Shown: piece by piece, positions 1 through 11,047 of the stretch | How the letters are laid out: every line of letters starts with the position of its first letter | Position numbering within the stretch: position 1 is the stretch's first letter | Origin: Iris pallida | Lineage: Eukaryota; Streptophyta; Magnoliopsida; Asparagales; Iridaceae | Length of the DNA: 64,000 bases | Direction of reading: 5' to 3' | Assembly: GCA_029216955.1 (NCBI GenBank) | Contig: JANAVB010033216.1 | Location: forward strand, 7,303,138-7,367,137 | The notes under the pieces: model-generated | The model's database searches: none | The model's input: only the letters and a program-made list of their open reading frames with translations | Told to the model about the DNA's origin: nothing | Translations under genes and position numbers: made by a program

Positions 1-700
1 AACAGTATGGGAAATATTGGAGGAGGACAGTCGTTAGTGCGTATGGGAAGCCAAACAGGTAACCCACAGTCTCCGGATGGAACTGTGGCGATATATTTGC
101 AGATACCCTCTGACGTTTTGGACGTTACGGTCGGATACAGATGACTGGATGCCAATTACGTACATATAGCCTAAAATCCTACCCATAAGCATTAAAGTTG
201 TCCTCTAAATTGCACGTTAGGCGGTTAGAATCTCCTTTGCATATTTGTGTCTAGGATAGTCTTTTATATACTATTTTATTATTCTGACAGTTCATATTAG
301 CTTGTTCTTTCTGTATCTTGCTACGTCCGTCTGAGGACCTGGTTTTTCCCCAGGTGTGTGTTCATGTCTTCCGCAGGTATTCTAGCCAAGGCCATGGTCT
401 TCTCCATTCCTTCGAAGACAATTGTGCTTGGTTCGTCTTGCCATTTTTATCGCTCGATTTATTGTACATTTCTTTCATTGGGATAGTTGGTAGTGGACTT
501 TGTCTCCGCCCAACGATTGTATCATAAATATTTGAATTGATTTTATATTATATTTCTTTTCATTATGGATGAGATTTAGTTTGTCTTGGATTACTGCATT
601 TTACAGCTTATGTATTCATACGAAACCTATGTACTTCGTATGAATACAGCTGGCATGTCTACGTACTTGGTCCTACGTATTTTGGGACTGGGGCGTTACA
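1..700 (+). repeat. 3' part of a C-family LTR, plus orientation
   Basis: The segment about 300-700 is the reverse complement of the outer end of the C-element LTR (compare 33053-33480 and 48067-48270), including the shared block around the words 'gaggacctgg' and 'ctacgtattttgggactggg'. It ends in GGGGCGTTACA at 700, the same terminus as C in opposite orientation. No isoleucine-tRNA primer site follows base 700, so this is more likely a 3' LTR or solo-LTR end than a 5' LTR. The first 300 bases are less clearly alignable by eye. The element enters from the left of the window, so its full length is unknown. The 69- and 61-codon ORFs in it are not credible genes. Confidence 0.75.
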
Positions 701-1814
701 CGTTGTGTTGTGCAGCGTCCCGTATCCAAATATGTGTCCAAAACAGTGGTAAAGTCGACTCAGTCGATTAGGGTTATGATCTACACACTAAAGGCTATAC
801 ATACATGTAATTAGTTTTGGAAAACATGAATATTTATTTCTACGAGGCATTTCATCGAACACTATGAATAGTTCTCCGATACTCCTCCGATACATGTACC
901 AAATGGATCTGATTTCTAACCAAACTTAACCTAGGGCTAGGGGGACCCTAAATGAATGCATCTATGGAGAGAAATCCAGAAATTACTAGGTTTAAAGGTC
1001 ATTACCAATTGAGAGTTTGAATCTTAATGAAAGCTTCTAGATCTCCACCAAGCTCCAATGGTCAAATTGCTTCCAATCCTTGATAGCTAGCCAATAGAGA
1101 CCTCTTCTATAGTATGGGAGTGATTTGCAATTGATTTGGTCCAATTTGGAGTTGATTTGGAGAAAGGGGTGAATTTGGGAAAGAACACTAAACTAGGGTT
1201 TGTAGGTTTAATGAAAGAGGCAAGAGGATGTGAACATGTGTTTATATTGGGGTGGGGGTCTCTTGATGGTAGCCTAGGGTTATTTCTAGGGTTAGGGTTA
1301 AGTTTCGTAAGGTTTGGAGGCCTCTACATACATAATTCAAGCCTTCCTAATAAAGGGGCTAAGTAAATATCTAGCCTTAAACAAATATCTACCTTTAAAC
1401 TAATATCTAGATATTCCTAACCTTGTCATGATGGAAGCTTCTAATCTAATATCTAGGCTCATGGATAATATCTAGGTTAGGGCAATTTTAGGTTAATCTC
1501 TAACAAAATACTTAGCACATTACCACTTAATCAAAATCCTAATTAATTCAAAAGTCACAAAATAACCAAAATATCCTTAGGCTAAAAAGTTGTAATCAGT
1601 CATTCTAATTATATGGTTAGGTCCCCGTGGTCATGGTTATTCTCTAGGCTTAACAATTTTAGGGTTACACTAGCAAAACACCAAAATCACAATGCACCAA
1701 ATTAAATGGTATTAAATTAATTAAAAATCACCATAAATCATGAATAATATTATTAAATAATAATTTTTTACAAAAGTTCAAAATTACCCTTGTTTCAGAA
1801 AAGTGGGTGTTACA
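701..1814 (-). repeat. S-related gypsy LTR fragment, minus orientation
   Basis: Read on the minus strand from 1814, the segment starts TGTAACACCC and follows the beginning of solo LTR S (48277 onward): a 'gggtaattttgaa' block, then 'gttttgctagtg' with an 'accct' box, then 'taaccatg'. The similarity is clear but diverged. Only the first 1 kb or so of a 3.7-kb LTR is present, so the fragment is truncated at its left side, where the C-family LTR end lies. It directly abuts a gag reading frame at 1815, which suggests insertion into that gag. Left boundary is uncertain. Confidence 0.6.
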
Positions 1815-2277
1815 TGCAGTCCATAATATTTCCCTCATTCGGGATAGGGGACTGCTGCTGAGTCTGCTAAGACTGGGGTGTAGGAGCAAACCTCTCAAGA
1901 GCAGCAAGAGCTAGCTCATGCGCCTTCTCAACACTATCCCACATAGCAGCATTCTGCTCCCTCTGAGCTTTGGCCTGAATCCGTTGGGACTCGGCCTGAA
2001 TGCACTGAGACTCCATCATCTCACGGAGGAAGCCAAAAAGCTATGTGCTGTCAGCAGGCACACTCTCGAAAGATAAGGACATATGTGCCTCTTGTCGAGA
2101 TGGAGGAGGAGGAAGACTCTCTGATGCAGCTGATGCCACCTCCTAAAGTATAAGAATAACAGAAGCTAGAGAGAGAGTCACAGTTGCTCTATTCTTGGAA
2201 GATCGAGAGGACGACCATCCTGATTGCTCAGAAGCTGCAGATGCTCCCAAGCCATGAGATCGGGTCTTCGGAGGCAT
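1815..2277 (-). pseudogene. Ty3/gypsy gag N-terminal remnant (element D)
   Basis: Minus-strand reading from an ATG at 2277-2275 begins MPPKTRSHG, a basic Ser/Ala-rich N-terminus of the kind seen at the start of plant gypsy Gag. It continues in one frame through a TAG near 2145 and a second TAG near 2041, then a helical Gln/Glu-rich stretch (REMMESQ, AKAQREQN, VEKAHELALAALERF). The frame stays aligned across both stops, so these are nonsense mutations in a former gene and not random sequence. About 150 codons remain. The capsid core, zinc knuckle and all of pol are missing because an unrelated LTR starts at 1814. It lies between the primer site (2519-2536) and that LTR, as expected for the first gene of a minus-strand element. 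Gag would have formed the virus-like particle in the cytoplasm. Confidence 0.65.
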
Positions 2278-2518
2278 TCTAGAAAATTAAGATAGGACAG
2301 AATTAACAGAAATCCTAGACAAGATTATTCAAGAAGGATAGCAATTCGAGATAAAAATTAGTCAGAATTGATCAGATAATTGAATTCAAATCAGAATGGA
2401 ATTCCTATTTTGTGATTGAGTTTTCCTATGTATTCCTTTTCTTATCAGTTCTGTTGCAGGCTCATAGTGATACTCCAACCCTAAGTACCACTATGATATC
2501 GTACTAATTAAAAAAACT

Positions 2519-2536
2519 GACCTGCATAGGCCACCA
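2519..2536 (-). other. Primer binding site, tRNA-Ile type (element D)
   Basis: On the minus strand this reads TGGTGGCCTATGCAGGTC and lies 8 nt inside the LTR that starts at 2545. It is complementary, with one mismatch, to the 3' end plus CCA of plant tRNA-Ile(AAU) as I recall that sequence. The same site occurs in elements C (48041-48058) and E (32357-32374). It fixes the element as minus strand with its 5' LTR on the right. Confidence 0.7.
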
Positions 2537-2544
2537 TAAAAATG

Positions 2545-5500
2545 TGTCACGAACCGCACCCGAAAGTTCGGGTACCAGTGCATGAAAGCACGCTCAGCCT
2601 ACGCCACAAAGTCGGTGGTAGTAAGATGTCAATCCTCAAGTATATCCAAATCTCAATCCAGCAATAACATAGAACAAAATCTAACTCAATCACAAATACT
2701 AGCATATAGATATGAAATAGAAAGATAAATCCACAGAGTACAGATCTGATTGTTTAAGTATAGTAATCCTCAAATGAAATACAACTCATCAAATGTTCTG
2801 GAAATGGAAATCTAAAAGACAATAAGTAGAGACTAAGCTAAGCTAAGCATCCTCCAGTGGCACGTCGGCTATGTCATCTGATGTATCCCCAACTAAGCCA
2901 TGATCTGCCTCAGGTGAGCCATAGTAAGTAGTACACCAGTTATCTAAACCCTCGCCTAAAAATGTGGTTATACAGTTAGGATTGAAGCAAGTACATCATG
3001 GTAACCACTACTCATAACATGATAGCTATTATATAACAGGAAATAGAAGACATAATACTGAGGTGAAGCAGTAATATGGTAACGATAGATAAAGTAGACA
3101 ACAAATCATGGCATGAGACAGCAATATGAATGCAGAAGTCACAGCTACACTGCGTGAGGTAGAAGTACTATGTTCTATATGTGATCGGGCTGAGGGATCT
3201 GGTATGGCTCAATCATATGTGTCATGTATGATTATCTATTCTTCAGGGAACAACATATTTTGGGTTTTGATCACATATATACTAAAGTACTTTATAACAA
3301 ACTAGCATGCATGGATTCAAATCATGGCAGGGAACATAAATTAAGTAATAGGATAACAGGATAAATAAGAATATAAATATCATGAGTAAAATCTATAATA
3401 CTAATCTCGTGTGATAATCGTGTCAGTAATCATGGCATGCACATCTAAATCATAAAATGCAATAACTATCAGGAAATGAGAGCATTCACTGGAAGTACTT
3501 ATGTCGGGTATCTGATGTCGACGTACGCGACACGAACGTGTCGATGTGAAAAGTATCACGGTCTAAAGCCCAGAATAATAATACCAAATAAGTTGTCGAA
3601 GTCTATAATGTCCAATAGATGCCAATATCGAATCCGAAGTCCAAATATCCAATAGTAGTCCACGAAGTCCATGTTTGATTTAAGAGATTGATCACAACGT
3701 CACAAGATAGGAAAACACAATTAGATTGTGATAAAAGCTAATAATAGAGGAGAAGACACCATCCTATATCTATAAATATTTATGGCAATATTTATACTAT
3801 TTGGAAAATAATTTTTTACTTAATCAAAATATTTGGAATTACATGTTGAAAATATATTAACCATTATTTGATAAAACTATTCTAGATACAATATTGGATA
3901 ATAATATTAACTATTTAATTGCTAAAATATTATTACCATTAATATATTAGCCCAAAATATGTATACATACATATACTAAAAGTATATAGTCATCCATTAC
4001 CTAGGTCTGTAATTAGCCCAACAGAACCTGGGCTTTGAAGCCCACACATAAGAAACGACCTAAATGCTATAGATTAAAATATTACATAAACCCAAACCAC
4101 TATTGGGCTCTAGCCTGGCCTGCTGATAATAATCAGCTAAAATATCACACTAAGCTGAATAGGCTCAAAGCCCAGCCCAAACTAACTATTAAACCAATCA
4201 TTTATTTAAACTTAAGACCTAAACTAATGGGCCAAGCCCAAACCACAACTCGTTAGCCCTTAGGGTTAAATCCCCCTCCCCCCTACAGTCTCTCTCCATA
4301 GGAGAGAGATAATAGACGGCTTCTCTCTCAAATCCAGGAAGAAAGAGAGGGAGAAAAGAAAGAAAAAAATAAAGGAGGAGAAGAAAAAGGGGAGGTCGAG
4401 CGGTGACCATCGAAGGCTCACCGAGGTTTGCTCCAATCGGCTCGACGAGGGACGACGGCGCACTGGACAGATTTGGGCGGTGGTCGAGTGTTCGGTGCCG
4501 ATGATGGCACGGCGAGAACAGCACAGCGGTGCTCAAGGTCTGGTCGAGGACTCCTTGCAGTTCTGGATCTCAAGATAAGGGTCAGGATCTGGTTAAAGAT
4601 GGCTAGATTCGATCGACACGACGGTGACAAAGTTAGGGATCTGTGGTGGTCTAGTAGTCGAGATATGGTGATGGTGGCTGGGATCTAGGGTTTTGGTCGG
4701 AGTTAGGGTTTTGGGACTAGTAGTAGTAGTAGGAGGTTGGACAGGGCTTGGTCGAAGTATGTGGGTTAGGGTTGTGGAGGTGGTAGTGAAACTGGTGGTG
4801 GCTGTGGTGGAGTAGGCGACGTGGTTGGTGGTAATGGATGGTCAGGAAGTTGAGTGGTGAAGTGGCAGGTTGAGACAACATGGAGTAGTGGTGGTGCTGG
4901 TCGGCGGAGATGGTCGGCCAGTGGTGGTCAATGGAGGTGGTGAGGGAATGGTAGGTTGGGTGGTGGAATAGGCAGTGGAGTAGGGTCTGGAAGAACAGGA
5001 AAAGTAGAAGAGGAAGAGTGGCAGTGGCATAGTCGCCGGAGCATGGTCGGAGTATGGCGACATACGACGGATGGGCGACGGTCGGCAGAGGCTGGAGAGT
5101 GGGTGACAGGTGAGAGAGAGAGTAGAGAGAAATTGTTGTAATAAAATAATGGAGAGTCCCTATTATTTTAGTAAGGAAATAGGTATATTACTCTCCAAGC
5201 CTAAATGGCATTAATGTAATATGTAATAGATCTAGGGGTATTTAGTGAAACCCACTAACAGCTCTACCTAACCCCCTAACTAATCAGGTAATTAGTAACT
5301 AATCCTAAATAACCAACTATTTAGTAACTAACCTAATAGTTTGGATTTGACTAAATAATTAGCTATTCCCTAACCCAAAATATAGGCCCCCAATCCATGC
5401 CCAAGCTTGGTAGACAATTAGGATAGCTAGCCCACAATCCAAGCTCAAGGCTTGGTAGGCTCATATTAATTAATAATAGTATTAATATGGAATTAGATTA

Positions 5501-5656
5501 ATTAATAATAAATAATTAAAAAAATAAATTAACTAATTAAATATTAATATTCAGAATAATAAATAAATTCACAATAATTAAAAATTGAGTTTTTTTATAA
5601 ATCCCAAAAATAAAACATTGATTTGAAATTAGGAAATTTCAAATTAGGTAGTTACA
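2545..5656 (-). repeat. 5' LTR of minus-strand gypsy element D (about 3.1 kb)
   Basis: The LTR starts TGTCACGAACCGCACCC at 2545, matching the terminus of S (reverse complement of 51930-51962) and next to a primer site. The proposed far end is GTAGTTACA at 5656, giving TG...CA ends and 3112 bp. It has an AT-rich half and a GC-rich island (about 4380-5110) of TGG/CGG-type repeats, the same layout as the C LTR. The right boundary rests on the terminal motif only, because the partner LTR is not in the window. Several short ORFs fall in the GC-rich part (for example 4219-4536, 4428-4688, 4842-5063) and look like composition artefacts. No gene is supported here. Confidence 0.55.
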
Positions 5657-6675
5657 AATGTGGATGCACATTAATTCATAAAAAATAGTATCAAATATGT
5701 CTAATAGGTTAGGATACCCTAGAATAGGCTCTACGAACCCTACTTGGTGGGTCGATATAATTATTTGGGTCGATTTAAGTCCAATAATTCTATAGTTGAG
5801 TCTTGTGTGCCATTTAAAAATAAATAGAACATGGTAACTCGATTGAGTGACACACCATTTGCATGTGTGTAGTTGGCTCAAAATAGGTCAAAATCATATA
5901 TTGGGTCAAAATGTTTGGATCGGATTTGGACCTCAAATCGAAATTGGAAAATACATCAAATTACGACGAAGGGTAAATAGACATTTTGACCCAAAATTTG
6001 TGCAAGAAAAATGTAGTACAAGGGAAAATATTTGAGTGGGACATGATACGTCTACGTGAAGGTAGACTCGTCTAAAACATGATATAGAATTTGTTTCGAG
6101 GAATTGGTCAATTTTGTGCTTCAAAAATCAAAGCTATGACAAAGTGCTTATATAGCCATAATTAAAAATAAAATATGGTTTAATATTTAAAAAATATTTA
6201 AAAAAACTCAAAAATTAGGATGCTTATACGATGCGTCTGACTTATCCCTAGCCATTAACATATCAAAATATGTATTTCAAATACATACATGGTATAGTGT
6301 TTCTTTTATGCATATTGTTTCATGCTATTCTTTTAGTATTATTTTATTCATTAGTATATTACCTGTATTTCTGTACTTGTGTATTGCATTTTGCTCTATC
6401 CTGACTGGATAGTTGGATAGTTGACATGGAGATGATACTTCAGATCAGATGAGGACACTTGGAGGATTTAGAGATTATGATAGATTCTTGATGTATCAGA
6501 TATACTGTATTGATGGAATTTGTCTCCGAAGATTAGACATGTATAATGTACTGGAAAAGACTGATAATGGACTATGGTGATTGTGTGTACATGTGGCTCG
6601 TTTCTATACTGTAATGACTATTGAGGTCTAGAACATCGTAATACTGTTGATGCCGCGGCGTAGGATGGACGCGTT
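5657..6675 (+). repeat. Plus-strand LTR-like fragment, 3' half
   Basis: This stretch resembles the second half of S-type LTRs: a 'TCCTGACTGGA' box near 6400 (compare 51533 in S), GAC/GAG-rich text after it, and a 'gccgcggcgtaggatgg' motif near 6650 that parallels 'gccgacactgcagcgtaggc' near the end of S. The terminal TG...CA end is not present; the similarity stops near 6675. It may be part of the sequence into which element D inserted. No gene is seen. Confidence 0.4.
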
Positions 6676-7582
6676 AGAGTTATATACTAAAAGCAACACT
6701 TTTGTATTAACTATATTTTCTTATCCCCTTTGATTGAGAATAATATGGGCAAATATTTGCATATTATATTTGTTATAATGTTAATATAAGTGTTTGATAT
6801 TTTATATTGTAGATAATATGGTGTATGGTGTCACACCAAAGATCATATTATTTGTTTTCTGTAGATTATATAAATGGTTCACAATTTGGATAAACCATTG
6901 GTAAGGTTGTAGTGTAATATGATATTAGTCTATCTTGATTATAGGTTTGGATTGGTGAACTTTGTGTGTATTGAACATGACCACTTGAGGTTGTTCTCTT
7001 TGTATTAACTACGTAAGAGAACAAACACCTCAGTTATTATTGATGCTTGTGCTCTTGATTCAGTATAATAACAAACATGTATATACAATATACAATTTGT
7101 TATAATAACAGACATGTATATGCAGTGTGCATTACTTTGACTCATAAAAGATTGAGATTCATTATGGGTTAACAACCTCTACGAAAGTCACGCCCAGTAC
7201 CAAAATACTTAGAACCAAGCTATGTAACAATGGTCAGCAGATACGTACTAGAGGGTTTTTCCAATTTAGTAGAATCCCTGACTACGTATATGGTTGTACC
7301 TAATTAATATCATAGTCACGGGTATACTAAATCTTATCCACAAAGTAAATAAACTAGTCGGAATATGATAGTGCCAAGTAATAAGAAGTAAGTCACACAG
7401 AACCATAATAAGTATAAGTTGGTGGAGACAAATCTACTACTCAATATGCCTAGATAAAGTACTGAAGGAAATGAAGAAAGTAAGATAACTAGATACAGAC
7501 TCTAAGAAGAAGAATGCATCCAAGATGGTACCATACACAATCAGATGAAGTCAGGTGGAGAGATCTCCCCGTCACCTAATAC
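6676..7582. other. Unassigned AT-rich sequence
   Basis: I recognise no protein, LTR terminus or RNA gene in these 0.9 kb. There is a local imperfect repeat (ACATGTATAT blocks near 7075 and 7105). The last 5 bases (aatac, 7578-7582) would be the left TSD of the following LTR if its element was intact. Confidence 0.4.
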
Positions 7583-9457
7583 TGTCACGCCCCGATCCCA
7601 GAGGATCGAAAACTAACCACTGGGCATGATGTCGTACAAGTCTAGATTGCACTTGTACAAGATAAAACCATTACAGTTTCTGGTATTTCTCTGAAACAAC
7701 GACAGCGCAGCAAAACCAAGCAGATAAATTAAAGTCACAACATATGAGAAAATATCTCTCTCTATTGACAATTGCAACAAATTATAATATTTGCAGCTAA
7801 ATACAGAGTTTACAATAGATTACAAAAACTTTTGAATAGCCAACTAAATTCCTTGCCATTTAGGCTTACAACTGAACATGCCGACTTGGCTTACAATGAA
7901 CTTGCCATTTTGGCTTATAATCTCATTGGTTCATCTGAGTTACACTGTTCCTATAGCAGAAAGTATTGTCTTACAAGAATAGCTTCTGCACACCCATCTA
8001 ATTCAACGATGCCAAGCACTGATCAAATGATTTTCCCATACATGAGCACCTGTAAGGATGCCCACAAATGTGGGTCAGTACATCATCTATGTACTGGCGA
8101 ATGGTGCTGGCCTAACTCACCTAAGAAGATAACACTAAGTAATTATATTATAGAACATTATTAAGAGTGGTATTTTTCGTGCCTTAGGGTCGATTAACAG
8201 TTTATATCTGACATAAGTAAAGCATGCAAATCTTATAGCCAGCATAATGTAAAATATGTTATCACCCTTTTTGGTGATTCTTATCCACGCTCATATAGCC
8301 ATCCCTATACTTTTATAATACTTACTCTGCCTGCATAAGACATTGTTAGGAATAATATCACATTTACCATAGTTATCACCGTTAGGTGATTCTTACCAAC
8401 AGTCGACATCATTTCTTGTAATTGAGTAATAAATTACTCTACCTATATAAGACATCATTAGTACTGGACTAATCTATATGAACGTCACTAGCGATACGCC
8501 ATCCTGGATCGTCTTAATAGTATAACGGCGCCTCTTGCAGTACGGATAGCTAGCCCCACTGAAGGTCCCGTATATCGATGTCAGTACGTCGGTACCAATC
8601 CTTGTCCCCCCTAGGACGAACCGGGTTCGTGGCCACAGAGTACCGTTCGAGGAACTACCTTGCGCTCAAGTTTTCCATGACCATGCAAGTATATGCAACT
8701 TATTTATGAAGAAAACATATAATTTATGATAAGAAAAATAAAGTCATCAACCACCATTCTTCTTCATATTGCTACCTTGCCTTGAGCTGAGCTCACAAAT
8801 ACCAACTGCCCAATCCAGGGACTTAGTGTAATCAATATTCTACATCAGTGACAGGATAATAGAATATTGACCACTCAATCATTTCCCACGTCCTTGATAC
8901 CATACATATTCCAACCGGAACTTAATGTACTCACCGCCCAATTCTTGGAACTTAGCATCTGTGTTACCATACGTTCATTTCAATATCATGCAAGCATACT
9001 CACTACCCAGTTCTTGGGTCTTATTATTTGTGTTACCATTTATTCATCAAGCTGAGGCTCGATGTACTCACCGCCCAAGTATTTGGGACTTTTCCTTCAC
9101 CTATCATGTATTTCATTGCAACGCACGCAAGCATACAATTTATGAAATATTTCGAAGCACACAATCCATAAAATGATTCAATACAGTTTTTGGGTCGTAT
9201 GATTAATTATCTTTCTTTATCTTATGGTTTCCATGTAAGATAACATTTAGCAACTCAATAAGAACATAGCATACAAATCTCTTTTATTAAGCGTGGGGCT
9301 AAAGGATCTTCGAAGGGTTCAATACTACTCACATTTATAAGGCGATTCCCACCACGATCGTAGCCTTCTGAGAGATCCTTCGTATAATCTCAAGTCCAAC
9401 AAGCCTTCATCGAACCAACCAACCATCATAAGGTACTGTGCGGGTCGGGCCACTACA
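7583..9457 (-). repeat. 3' LTR of a minus-strand gypsy element (G)
   Basis: The LTR begins TGTCACGCCCCGATCC at 7583 and ends GGGCCACTACA at 9457 (1875 bp, TG...CA). It is followed by 'ttttgtcctcgaaa' near 9480, which in elements C (46790) and E (27460) marks the last codons of gypsy pol just inside the 3' LTR on the minus strand. Orientation and identity follow from that comparison. The 5' LTR would lie right of the window. A 130-codon plus-strand ORF at 7772-8164 has no recognisable domain and is not annotated as a gene. Confidence 0.6.
8930..9135. repeat. Tandem repeat of about 68 bp, three copies
   Basis: Units start at CTCACCGCCCA (8930), CTCACTACCCA (8999) and CTCACCGCCCA (9067), spacing 69 and 68 bp. 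Each has a following 'TTGGgacTT' box and a pyrimidine-rich ending. A weaker related unit may precede them near 8800. The array lies inside the G LTR. Confidence 0.6.
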
Positions 9458-9989
9458 ATATATACCACTCAGAAAAAGTTTTGTCCTCGAAACTTAAACA
9501 AAACTCATTTCCATAACTCCAACTGAATTTATAAAAACTTCTCATGATCAACTTGCACTATTTAACATTTATCTGCAATATCTCGATTGATTTCAAGTAA
9601 TGTACCATCTCGCCACAACATTCATATTTTGATTCAAAATAGTTTACTATCCTTGTTCTTTCCTCCAACACTCGTGCAATTTCTTAGCACGTGAAAATCC
9701 TTCCCATGACTTCATTTGAATTTAGCATATCATTTAGTTGGAATCATACACGTATTTTAGGTATCCCAAAAATACATGCATTTCAACCAAGTTCAGTGAT
9801 AGAGAAAATGAACAAGCTACAGGTATAATTTCATTCCTGAAGGTTAGCAACTCCTCTCGAGCATCTCACATAACTGCAATTCACTTATTCAATTCTCCAA
9901 CCAACCAATAACACAATGGATGTTACCAATTCCAACTTGGAAAGTTTCCCACAGTTGATCCAAAATATTCACAAAGTATTTCGACAAAG
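9458..9989 (-). other. Internal 3' end of element G, noncoding as read
   Basis: The first bases carry the conserved end-of-pol and pre-LTR motif on the minus strand. The remainder shows no integrase or chromodomain that I can recognise and may be 3' untranslated or decayed. It stops at the 5' LTR of element A at 9990, consistent with A having inserted into G. Confidence 0.45.
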
Positions 9990-10066
9990 TAGTGAACCCC
10001 CTATTCTTAATTTTAATCTTATATAAATAATTAGGGCTAGCTATTAACATTTACCAATTTATTCTA
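9990..10066 (+). repeat. 5' LTR of element A, first piece
   Basis: Matches the start of the 3' LTR at 61270 (gtgaacccc, then ttcttaattttaatc). The terminal TGTG of the right copy reads TAGTG here, a one-base difference at the very end. The LTR resumes at 23162 after element B. Confidence 0.85.
10062..10066. repeat. TSD ttcta, left copy (element B)
   Basis: The five bases ttcta precede the B LTR and recur at 23157-23161. The empty site is visible in A's 3' LTR at 61341-61345 (gttctagttatg). Confidence 0.95.
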
Positions 10067-11025
10067 TGTAGAGCCTAAAAATCAAGTTGCGCCTTGAATA
10101 TACTGATCAGTGATCAAGTTGTGCCCCAAAAATCAAGTTGCGCCACTGATATGAAGCTTGGAGAACAGACTGCACCACCGATCAGATTGCGCCCAATATC
10201 ATATTGTGCCCAATCTAGTTGTGCCAAAATCTACGTGGCATCTGACACTTAATGGTCATCATTACTTGACAGTGCTGACGGTTGACACAACAGTGAACGA
10301 GGAAAATCTCTTCGAATCCCGTGAATTTTGCCGCTCAAGGAAAAGTTGGTGGACAACTGTCCTATACACTTCGTGAGTTGTGCCCAGGCGCAATCTAAAC
10401 AAAATCCTGAGTTGCGCCCAGGCGCAATCTAAATAAAATCCTTAGTTGTGCCTGGGCGCAACCTGAATGACTTTTACTCAGAAGTTGCCATGTGTGTAGG
10501 TGCAGCTCAAATCAAGCACAGTTTGGCTTGTTGACTGAAGCTCGTACAACCTGATAAAGTTGAGACAACTTACATTCTAAAGCAGGATGACGTGGCGCAC
10601 ATGCCACTAATCTCTCAAGACGTGTCTACTATCCTGTACACGACCACGCGCATCTCAATCATATGATACAACGCGTCTAAATACAGTTAGTACATGATTG
10701 ACAACTGAATGAAAGTTGGCGCAATAGGAGGTTGGCGCAATCCAGTATGGCGCAATCCAGCCTCGCGCACATCAGAATAACTGCTAAAACAGTTATTTTC
10801 TGAACTCTATAAATAGAGTTTCCAATCATCATCAGACAGAGATCAAGAACTCTTGTAAAATTGCTGCTGCGTTCTCTAGAGGCTACAGTCTTCAAGTTCA
10901 CATAGTCCAAGGGATAAAGTGATCGTCTCCTGATCATATTCCTAAAGTTGTACTTCCCCAAAATTTATTGTACTTTGTACCCTTTTACAAGTTTAGAATA
11001 AAACAATTTTTTTGTTTTGCAAACA
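10067..11025 (+). repeat. 5' LTR of element B
   Basis: TGTAGAGCC...GCAAACA, 959 bp. Contains more than a dozen copies of TTGCGCC or GGCGCAA and their T/A-transition variants in both orientations. Differs from the 3' LTR at scattered C/T and A/G positions, indicating some age. Confidence 0.95.
10807..10816 (+). promoter_or_regulatory. TATA box of the B 5' LTR
   Basis: CTATAAATAG, conserved at 22938-22947 in the other LTR. It lies about 220 bp before the LTR end, a normal position for the U3/R promoter of a plant LTR. Transcription probably starts about 30 bp downstream, near the 'catcatcagacag' block. Confidence 0.75.
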
Positions 11026-11028
11026 AAA

Positions 11029-11047
11029 TAGCGACTCTGCTGGGGAC
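11029..11047 (+). other. Primer binding site, tRNA-Arg type (element B)
   Basis: TAGCGACTCTGCTGGGGAC begins 3 nt after the 5' LTR. Element F has TGGCGACTCTGCTGGGGAC in the same place. This is the primer-site type of Tat/Ogre elements, attributed to tRNA-Arg; the expected TGG start reads TAG here. Confidence 0.8.

Noticed and set aside
4219..5141. Several 60-105-codon ORFs on both strands
   Set aside because: Located in the GC-rich part of an LTR; low-complexity products and no conservation visible.
7772..8164. 130-codon plus-strand ORF
   Set aside because: Lies wholly inside the G LTR, starts at a non-ATG codon (TTG), and has no recognisable domain.
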